This document shows positions 1-5,271 of a DNA stretch of 6,565 nt, piece by piece. The notes under the pieces are model-generated. The model was not told where the DNA came from. It searched no databases and saw only the letters and a list, made by a program, of their open reading frames with translations. Every line of letters begins with the position of its first letter. Positions within the stretch are counted from its first letter, which is position 1. The DNA comes from a bacterium (GTDB lineage Bacteria; Cyanobacteriota; Sericytochromatia; S15B-MN24; VGJW01): the NCBI GenBank assembly GCA_021790035.1, contig JAJYIO010000148.1, positions 1-6,565 on the forward strand, written 5' to 3'. Made by a program: the position numbers and the translations under genes.

Positions 1-134
1 AAGCCCAGCGCGGACAGGTCGTCATCGAGGATGTCGAGCATCGCGCCGCATGATGGGCACGTGAACTCCTCGCCGCTCTCGGTGTCCGGTCGCATCGGAT
101 CCTGGCACACGGGACAGCACGCCGTGAAATCCAT
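1..134 (-). CDS. LysW-like small zinc-ribbon protein (partial, C-terminus off the left edge)
   Basis: The 44 visible residues begin MDFTACCPVCQDPM and contain two CPxC knuckles, C7-P-V-C10 and C26-P-S-C29-G, separated by 15 residues. This is a compact zinc ribbon. After the second knuckle the chain turns acidic (AMLDILDDDLSALG). The order CPxC, a short acidic linker with GEEF, CPSCGA, then an acidic tail is that of LysW-type amino-group carrier proteins, whose C-terminal Glu carries the substrate in lysine or arginine synthesis. That diagnostic C-terminus lies outside the window, so carrier function is not shown; a generic zinc-ribbon protein is equally possible. The start at 134 is supported by an AGGAG Shine-Dalgarno sequence 8 bases upstream. 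It is transcribed divergently from selD. A longer open frame on the same strand here (318-22) reads through this gene in another frame and loses the knuckles. Confidence 0.75.
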   Translation of the reverse strand, partial: MDFTACCPVCQDPMRPDTESGEEFTCPSCGAMLDILDDDLSALG

Positions 135-174
135 CCTGGCCTCTCCTCTTACCACCGATCTTCACGTACCCCCA

Positions 175-190
175 TTTATTAACAAATAAA
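175..190. repeat. AT-rich inverted repeat TTTATT-AACA-AATAAA
   Basis: Two perfect 6-base arms (175-180 and 185-190) flank AACA. The dyad sits inside the only AT-rich island of the window, between two divergent genes. It could be a regulator site or simply promoter DNA. No regulator is identifiable. Confidence 0.4.
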
Positions 191-214
191 CACAAACTTT
201 TACTACACTCCCTT

Positions 215-227
215 GTCCGATTCGGAC
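215..227. promoter_or_regulatory. Candidate operator dyad GTCCGA-T-TCGGAC
   Basis: A perfect 6-base inverted repeat around a single T lies just downstream of the candidate selD -10 box at 204-209, near where transcription would begin. That is a common place for a repressor site. The assignment rests on symmetry and position only. Confidence 0.35.
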
Positions 228-249
228 GAACATCACCGGCTCGCCGCTG

Positions 250-258
250 CCCCCCCCC
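250..258 (+). repeat. Homopolymer run of nine C
   Basis: Nine consecutive C lie in the presumed selD leader, about 47 bases before the ATG. Such runs are prone to replication slippage and to sequencing error. The run lies outside any coding region I support, so a change in length would not shift a reading frame. Confidence 0.9.
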
Positions 259-305
259 GCCAACTCGCCGTCCGGCGCCCGGTCCGATGGTACACTGGTA
301 CAGCC

Positions 306-1352
306 ATGGCTCACTCACGCGACCAGATCCGGCTGACCCGCATGACCGAGGCCGCCGGGTGAGCGGCCAAGATCGGCCCGGCCGATCTTTCCCAGGTCCT
401 GGGAAAGCTGCAGATCCCCCGGAACCCCGCCACGCTGGTGGGATTCGACACGAGCGACGACGCGGGCGTTTACCGTCTGTCCGCCGACCTCGCCCTCGTG
501 CAGACCGTCGACTTCTTCACCCCGATCGTCGACGACCCATACACGTTCGGGCAGATCGCGGCAGCCAACTCCCTTTCCGATATCTACGCCATGGGGGCCA
601 AGCCCCTGACCGCCCTCAACATCGTCGCCTTCCCCATCGATGCGCTATCGGGCGATGTACTGCTCGAGATCTTGCGAGGGGGAGCCCACAAGGCCGAGGA
701 GGCGGGCGTGGCGATCCTCGGCGGTCACACCGTCGATGACTGCGAACCCAAGTTCGGCATGGCGGTCACCGGCACCGTCCATCCCGATCGCATCCTGCGC
801 AACGCCGGGGCGAGGATCGGCGATCGCCTGGTGCTGACCAAGCCGATCGGCACCGGCATCCTGTCCACGGCAGCCAAGCGCGATCGCATCGACCAGGATG
901 CCCTCGCGGAAGCGATCGGCTGGATGTCGACCCTCAACGACCGGGCCGCAGCGGCGGCGATCGAGGTCCAGGTCGACGCCTGCACCGACGTCACGGGCTT
1001 TGGCCTCCTCGGCCACCTCTGGGAGATGCTTCGGGCCAGCGGAGTGGGCGCACTGCTGGCCTTCGACTCCGTACCGCTGATGGAACTCGTCCACGTCCTG
1101 GCGAGAGAAGGCATCGCCCCGGGCGGCACGCGGCGCAACCTCAAGTTCCTGCGCGAGCAGCTCAAGGTCGTGCCCGGGCTCCCGGACGAAGATCTTCTGA
1201 TCCTGGCCGACGCCCAGACATCGGGTGGCCTCTTGATGGCCGTCGATCCGGCCAAGTGCGATTTCCTCCTGCAAGCCTTGCAGCGCAATGGCGCACAGGG
1301 CTGGGATATCGGTGAGATCGTGGGAGAACCCGGAATCTCGATCACCCTGTGA
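306..1352 (+). CDS. selD: Selenide, water dikinase SelD, selenocysteine-containing
   Basis: SelD makes selenophosphate from selenide and ATP, the selenium donor for selenocysteine-tRNA and for selenouridine in tRNA. Reading the TGA at 360-362 as selenocysteine gives 348 residues, as in E. coli SelD (347). The N-terminus is MAHSRDQIRLTRMTEAAGU-AAKIGP, with U19 at the catalytic Cys position and K22 matching the essential Lys. Other family marks are SDDAGVY (50-56, metal-binding Asp), SDIYAMGAKP (about 91-100), GGHTVDD (139-145), TDVTGFGLLGH (227-237), GGTRRN (273-278) and QTSGGLL (304-310). The ATG at 306 is chosen because it supplies the conserved IRLT segment; it lacks a clear Shine-Dalgarno sequence. 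A caller treating TGA as stop would begin at GTG 438 and lose 44 residues with the active site. The second Cys of the usual C-G-C is Ala here. No selA, selB or tRNA-Sec gene lies in the window. Confidence 0.95.
360..362 (+). other. In-frame TGA recoded as selenocysteine (Sec19 of SelD)
   Basis: The TGA is in frame with both the upstream codons from ATG 306 and the main SelD frame. It falls between AAG and AAKI, where other SelD proteins have AG-C-GCKI. SelD proteins with selenocysteine at this site are known in several bacteria and in animals. The conserved flanking protein sequence argues against a nonsense mutation. Confidence 0.9.
369..389 (+). repeat. Near-perfect dyad just after the selD TGA
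   Basis: Ten-base arms AAGATCGGCC (369-378) and GGCCGATCTT (380-389) flank one C. As RNA this gives an 8-bp stem with a CCCGG loop, starting six bases after the TGA. It shares U388-U389 with the GGUC hairpin, so the full forms of both cannot exist together. It may be a lower part of, or an alternative to, the SECIS fold. Confidence 0.55.
384..416 (+). promoter_or_regulatory. Candidate bacterial SECIS element of selD
   Basis: UUUCCCAG (388-395) pairs with CUGGGAAA (399-406), presenting an apical A-GGUC-CU segment (394-400). This closely resembles the AGGUCU loop of the E. coli fdhF SECIS that SelB binds. A lower stem, GATCT (384-388) with AGATC (412-416), may extend it if U388 pairs there instead, leaving GCTGC (407-411) as a one-sided bulge. 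The loop begins about 33 bases after the TGA, within the 16-37 base window described for bacterial SECIS elements, and its first base is G. The element also encodes SelD residues. The fold was drawn by hand without energies. Confidence 0.65.
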
Positions 1353-1364
1353 TGCGCAGCTGAG

Positions 1365-1405
1365 CCTCGCCTGGTCGACGAACCTGGCTTGCTGCCGAGG
1401 GTTTT
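1365..1405 (+). terminator. Weak terminator-like hairpin after selD
   Basis: GCCTGGT (1369-1375) pairs with ACCTGGC (1382-1388) with one mismatch and a 6-base loop. CCTC (1365-1368) and GAGG (1397-1400) could close it from outside. Only four T (1402-1405) follow, interrupted by a G, so termination would be inefficient or the structure incidental. Confidence 0.25.
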
Positions 1406-1413
1406 GCGATAAT
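1405..1413 (+). promoter_or_regulatory. Possible extended -10 promoter for the STAND-TPR gene
   Basis: TGC-GATAAT matches the extended -10 pattern TGn-TATAAT at eight of the nine positions, counting n as free. No good -35 box lies 16-18 bases upstream, which extended -10 promoters tolerate. Initiation some 7 bases downstream would leave a leader of only about five bases before ATG 1425, fitting the absence of a Shine-Dalgarno sequence there. Confidence 0.3.
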
Positions 1414-1424
1414 GGCATGCTCCG

Positions 1425-3629
1425 ATGTATTTCCCTTCACCAGAACTTGTAGGCCGATCGCGGGAACTCTCGCTCCTGCGCGAGATATGGGCAATGGCGC
1501 AGACCCGCCCTTGCCGTGCCGTTGCGCTGGTCGGCGGAGCCGGGACCGGAAAAACCCGTCTGGCCCTGGAGCTGGCCGTCGAGGTCGAGAGGACGGGCGG
1601 CCGGGTCCTGGCCGTGGGCCCGGATTCGATCGAACGTGAGGCTGCCGCCACGGTTGCCGTCAAGATCCGTGAACAAGGCCCGACCCTGGTCCTGTTGGAC
1701 GACCTGCCCGGGCTCGACGCCAGATGCCGCGCGTGGCTCTCGACGCTGGCCAGGGAGCTTGCCGCCCTCGAGGCCGAGGCCATGGTTGTCGCGGCCTACC
1801 CCTCGATCCGGCAAACCGACATCGAGTCCCTGCTCGATCCGATCGCACCTGATGTCATCGAGTTGCGACCTCTGGAAGGCGACGACGTGATCGAACTGGC
1901 ACGCCAGCTGGCCGGGCCGGCCACGGGAGAGACGCGTATCGCCGAGATGTCGATGATCTCGGGCGGCAACCCTGGTCTTCTCACGGTTCTCGCGTTCCTT
2001 AGCATACCCGGGAGCCCGCTTCCCCGTACCTGGGAGGAGGCCGCCGAACAATTGCTGGCACGGCTCGAGCCAGCAGCCAGACGGCTGGTCGAGGTGCTTG
2101 CCATCCTCCGCTGCCCCTTGCCGCGAGAGGCCGTGCTGACGGGCTTCGACCTCGAGCCAGTGGCCACTCCCCCCTTCGTACAGGACCAGCCGCAAGGCGT
2201 CGCGCTGGCCCCTTCTTACCTGGCCGGTTTGCTGGCCTCGAAGCTTCCGGCGTCGCTGCGGGTCGACCTTCACGCGCGAGCTGGAGCCTTGTTCGAGCCC
2301 CGGGCGCCCCTCGCTGCGGTGATGCACTACGAACGTGCCGCCGATCCCGCCGCGCTCTGCCGGGCTCTCCTGTCTGCGGCCCGGACCGCCGGAGATCTGA
2401 ACGCGATCGAGGAGGCCCGGATTCACCTGGAGCGAGCCCTCGAAGCCGGCTCGGCCGGCCCCCCCTCACCCGAGGTCTGGCTCGGCCTCGGGCAATGCGA
2501 ACTCAGCTCGGGACGTTATGCGCAGGGAGTCGAGATCCTGGCGCCCCGACAAGCTTCGCTGCGCGGACCGGAACGCGCCTCGGCATGCCGCCTCCTGGCA
2601 CAGTGCCTCGAGCACCTGGGCGACTTCGGCCTCGCCGTGGCCTACTGCCACGAGGGTCTGGTGGCCCTGGGTGACGGCGAAGCTGCCGCCCGGGCCGGCC
2701 TGGTGGCAGAGCTGGCCACCATCGCGCTACGGCAGGGGCGCTACGACGAAGCCCGCGCCCGAGCGGCCGAAGCGATCGCCCTGGCGCCCGAAGCTCCCTC
2801 GGCGGACGGCGATCTCGCTCATTCCATCCTCGGCATCTGCCATTACCGCGAGGGGCGCTTCGCCGCCGCGATCGCCGAGCACCGCGTCGCCCTCGAGGGC
2901 CGCGAGGCTCGCAAGGACCTGCCTGGCATCGCCAACACCCTGAACAATCTGGCCAATGCCCACTACGAGATCGGAGAGTGGGATCCGGCGCTGCAATCCT
3001 TCGAGCGTGGCCTGGCCATCACGCGATCGGCACGCGACGACGCCACCTCGAGTGCCATCTTGAACAATCTCGCGTCCCTCTGCCTGGTCCTCGGGCAGCT
3101 CGATCGCGCCGAACACGCTTGCCGGCAGGCGCTGGCCGAGAAGATCCGAGCGGGCGAGAGTGCGGGCCAGGCGATCGCCCAGGCGACGCTGGCCGCGATA
3201 CTGGCCCGCAAGGGCGATACCCCACAGGCGCTCGAGACGATCGAGGATGCCATCGCTCGCCTCGAACGCCTGGGAGCCAACGAGATCCTGGCCGACGTCT
3301 ACGGCAACTGGGGCGAGATCCTGACCCAGGCAGGATGCACCTCGCGGGCCTGGGGCGCCTTCCATCGAGCCCTTTCGGTCGCGGGTCCGGCGGCAGGAGC
3401 CAAGGTCCGAGCGTGGCGAGGCCTGGCGCGCCTTCTGGTCGAGCAGAACCGGCACAAAGAGGCGATGCCCCTGGCGCGCCGGGCCGTGGAGGTCGCACGC
3501 ACGATCGGTCGACCGCTCGAGATCGGCCGCAGCCTGCAGGTGCTCGCCGAGGCCGAGGGCCCCGACCCGAGTCCCGCCAGGGAAGAATCCGCGGCCCTCT
3601 TGGCCAGCCTCGGGGTGGACGGTCGATGA
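1425..3629 (+). CDS. STAND/AAA-type ATPase with C-terminal TPR array
   Basis: This 734-residue protein opens with the LVGRSREL segment typical of AAA_16/STAND ATPases. Walker A is GGAGTGKT (37-44) and Walker B is LVLLDD (88-93). A GGNPGLL motif (180-186) marks the end of the nucleotide-binding region, followed by a winged-helix-like part (about 205-245). From about 353 to 692 run roughly nine TPR-like helical pairs; the clearest are at 428-455, 466-491, 504-532 and 545-572. Such proteins act as ligand- or partner-gated switches. Unlike MalT or AfsR regulators, no DNA-binding, cyclase or kinase domain is attached, so output must pass to a partner. The next gene overlaps by ATGA and is the obvious candidate. 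ATG 1425 is the only plausible start, because TAA at 1410 closes the frame upstream. It has no signal peptide or membrane segment and is probably cytoplasmic. Its ligand is unknown. Confidence 0.85.
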   Translation: MYFPSPELVGRSRELSLLREIWAMAQTRPCRAVALVGGAGTGKTRLALELAVEVERTGGRVLAVGPDSIEREAAATVAVKIREQGPTLVLLDDLPGLDARCRAWLSTLARELAALEAEAMVVAAYPSIRQTDIESLLDPIAPDVIELRPLEGDDVIELARQLAGPATGETRIAEMSMISGGNPGLLTVLAFLSIPGSPLPRTWEEAAEQLLARLEPAARRLVEVLAILRCPLPREAVLTGFDLEPVATPPFVQDQPQGVALAPSYLAGLLASKLPASLRVDLHARAGALFEPRAPLAAVMHYERAADPAALCRALLSAARTAGDLNAIEEARIHLERALEAGSAGPPSPEVWLGLGQCELSSGRYAQGVEILAPRQASLRGPERASACRLLAQCLEHLGDFGLAVAYCHEGLVALGDGEAAARAGLVAELATIALRQGRYDEARARAAEAIALAPEAPSADGDLAHSILGICHYREGRFAAAIAEHRVALEGREARKDLPGIANTLNNLANAHYEIGEWDPALQSFERGLAITRSARDDATSSAILNNLASLCLVLGQLDRAEHACRQALAEKIRAGESAGQAIAQATLAAILARKGDTPQALETIEDAIARLERLGANEILADVYGNWGEILTQAGCTSRAWGAFHRALSVAGPAAGAKVRAWRGLARLLVEQNRHKEAMPLARRAVEVARTIGRPLEIGRSLQVLAEAEGPDPSPAREESAALLASLGVDGR

Positions 3630-5245
3630 TCCGCGTGCCGTCTTCCCTCCTCGCCCTGGTGGCGGCCAGCCGTACCGGGATCGCCGATCTCGTCAGCTGG
3701 ATCGCCGAAGACCTGCACGCGTCGTGCGCGCTGTTGACCTTCGACGAAGCCGGGGCGTCCTTCCAGCTCACAGCCTTCTCGGCCAGCGTTTCCGCACGCT
3801 GGGCTCCCGACCTGGGCGGCCACGTCACGCCGGCAGCTCCGGGCCTCGCCGCGGCCTTCTTCCTCGGGGAGCCGCAGAGGATCGAGGGCCAGAGCTGGCC
3901 CGATCCCGATTCTCCAAGGGCATCGGTTCTCCTGGTCCCGGTCATGGCGGGGGACCAGTCGGTCGGGGTGATGATCGTCCTGCGTGGCGCGTCGACGTTC
4001 ACGGCCCCGGAGCAACTGGCGGCCGAGGCCCTGGCGCCGAGGGTCGCCAGCGAGTTGCAGGCGCTCGGCCAGCGACTACCCAATCCGGTGCACCGACCCT
4101 CGGAGCTACCGCTGGGCACGCTGCGGGCTTTTCGCGGCCAGTCCGCCGACGCCTGCCTGCACCTGTTTGCCGTCCAGCTTCGACACAAGCTTGCAGCCCG
4201 TTCCGTCGCGATCCTGGATGCGACCGGCGAGGGCTCTCTGGTGCTGGCGGCCGGCGCTGGCCACATTGCGATGGAGTCCGGCCAGCCCATCCAGGGGCCA
4301 CTCGATCTCGACGACGAGGCCCTCGAGCGAATCTTTGGCACGGCACCTGGCGGTTCGCTGCTGGTCGTGCCCGTGACCACTCCCCGGGGCGAGAGCCGGG
4401 TGGCGGTTCACTTGACCCCGGCGAGTCCGCCGACGACCGAGGCTCGCATTCTCTGCACCCAGGCCGCAGAACTCGCCAGCCACCTCCTCGGTCGCTCGGA
4501 CCTTGTCCGCAACTCCCTCGAGAGCCTCGCCCGCCAGCGTCTGGCCTCGGAAGTCGCCCGGCACCGCGACGCCTTCGTCCGACAGGTCGTCCACGACCTT
4601 CGAAATTCCCTTCACGCGATGGGTCTGTTGGTGGAAGATCTCGAGCTGGCCGCGGATGATCCGGGCAGGCTCCGCAGGTCGACCGCAGCCATCGATCGCA
4701 CGCTCGGCTTCATCGCCACCTACCTCAAGGACACGATCCGATCGCTGGATCGAAATCACCCGCTCGAGCCGGTTGCCGAGGCGGACCTGCCGGCGGCCTT
4801 CGATCGCCTGACCTCCTCGGTGGCGCGCCGGATTCAGGGCCTGGGTCGCCATCTGCGGGTGCTGTCGCCGCCGGCCGTCGTGCTGCGGACTTCTCCGCTG
4901 CAGCTCGATCAGGTCCTGGAACTCATGGTCGTCGAGGCGGCCGAGCGCGCCCCGAAGGAGACGACCCTCGAGGTCTGGGCCGCGATCGCCGGCGGGTGGG
5001 CGACCCTCTACGTCCAGGGCGAGGGCCCCCCTCGCACGCTCGACAGTCCGCCCGATCCTGCCGGCGCCCGCGAGACCCCGGCGGAGCGACTGGCCGCGCT
5101 CGAAGCCCTCGTGACCTCGGCTGGCGGGCGTCTGGGCCTCCCGGGACGTTCGCTGGACAGGGTTCGCCTGTACGTGGGCCTTCCCACGATCGCCTGGGGA
5201 AGCCCCCGGTTCGATATCGACGGCAAGGATGCGATAGAGGCATGA
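3626..5245 (+). CDS. GAF-GAF histidine-kinase-like protein with degenerate ATP-binding domain
   Basis: The start ATG overlaps the previous stop (ATGA), implying translational coupling; the open frame extends further upstream only as a shadow of the preceding gene. The 539-residue protein has a GAF-like domain (about 15-145, ending VLLVPVMAGDQSVGVMIVLR and a typical closing helix), a second GAF-like region (about 172-290), and a dimerisation domain with the H-box VVHDLRNSL, phosphoacceptor H323. The catalytic domain is recognisable by order but eroded. The N-box (427-441, QVLELMVVEAAERA) has Glu437 where the Mg-binding Asn belongs. The DxGxG motif reads V463-QGEG, without Asp. The GTGLGL loop is missing. 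It may therefore not autophosphorylate, and could be a scaffold, a phosphoacceptor for another kinase or a binding partner of the STAND protein. It has no membrane segments and is probably a cytoplasmic sensor. Confidence 0.8.
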   Translation: MIRVPSSLLALVAASRTGIADLVSWIAEDLHASCALLTFDEAGASFQLTAFSASVSARWAPDLGGHVTPAAPGLAAAFFLGEPQRIEGQSWPDPDSPRASVLLVPVMAGDQSVGVMIVLRGASTFTAPEQLAAEALAPRVASELQALGQRLPNPVHRPSELPLGTLRAFRGQSADACLHLFAVQLRHKLAARSVAILDATGEGSLVLAAGAGHIAMESGQPIQGPLDLDDEALERIFGTAPGGSLLVVPVTTPRGESRVAVHLTPASPPTTEARILCTQAAELASHLLGRSDLVRNSLESLARQRLASEVARHRDAFVRQVVHDLRNSLHAMGLLVEDLELAADDPGRLRRSTAAIDRTLGFIATYLKDTIRSLDRNHPLEPVAEADLPAAFDRLTSSVARRIQGLGRHLRVLSPPAVVLRTSPLQLDQVLELMVVEAAERAPKETTLEVWAAIAGGWATLYVQGEGPPRTLDSPPDPAGARETPAERLAALEALVTSAGGRLGLPGRSLDRVRLYVGLPTIAWGSPRFDIDGKDAIEA

Positions 5246-5271
5246 TCGACCGATGACCGGCAAGGATGCGA
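5221..5271 (+). repeat. 14-bp direct repeat CGGCAAGGATGCGA across a gene junction
   Basis: Perfect copies lie at 5221-5234, in the last codons of the kinase-like gene, and at 5258-5271, in the first codons of the next gene. They are 37 bp apart and both are read as GKDA. Each contains AAGGAT, which could act as a ribosome-binding sequence. Confidence 0.7.

Larger units (their letters stand above)
135..305. promoter_or_regulatory. Divergent intergenic region between the zinc-ribbon gene and selD
   Basis: These 171 bases must hold the promoters of both divergent genes. The stretch around 170-210 is strikingly AT-rich against the GC-rich surroundings. On the plus strand TTAACA (179-184) resembles a -35 box, and TACACT (204-209) could be a -10 box, but the 19-base spacing is long and the match is modest. 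I see no convincing Shine-Dalgarno sequence before the selD ATG at 306. A second TACACT at 291-296 would give an almost leaderless selD transcript. No -35/-10 pair stands out for the minus-strand gene. I see no RNA gene or riboswitch fold here. Confidence 0.5.
820..4989. repeat. Dispersed HIP1-like octamers GCGATCGC
   Basis: Six copies were found by eye: 820-827, 880-887, 2772-2779, 2868-2875, 3171-3178 and 4982-4989. All lie inside coding regions. They belong to a wider excess of CGATCG, about 26 copies in the window. HIP1 is an over-represented palindrome in many cyanobacterial genomes. Confidence 0.7.

Noticed and set aside
22..318. Minus-strand 98-residue open frame over the divergent region
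   Set aside because: It reads through the promoter region in a different frame from the zinc-ribbon gene, which has a Shine-Dalgarno sequence and Cys knuckles.
438..1352. selD starting at GTG 438, or selD as a pseudogene interrupted by TGA
   Set aside because: The upstream in-frame codons encode the conserved SelD N-terminus, the rest of the gene is intact and a SECIS-like hairpin follows the TGA.
645..1783. Two long minus-strand open frames opposite selD and the STAND gene
   Set aside because: They are antisense to clear genes, rich in Arg, Pro and Ser as GC-rich shadow frames are, and show no recognisable domain or start signal.
2978..3625. Upstream extension of the kinase-like frame as an N-terminal part of a 755-residue protein
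   Set aside because: This stretch overlaps the TPR array in another frame and its translation is low-complexity Arg/Gly/Pro-rich. The ATGA overlap gives a natural start at 3626.
1425..3629. STAND-TPR protein as a MalT- or AfsR-type transcription activator
   Set aside because: Neither end carries a LuxR-type or OmpR-type DNA-binding domain. The N-terminus starts directly with the ATPase and the C-terminus ends shortly after the last TPR.
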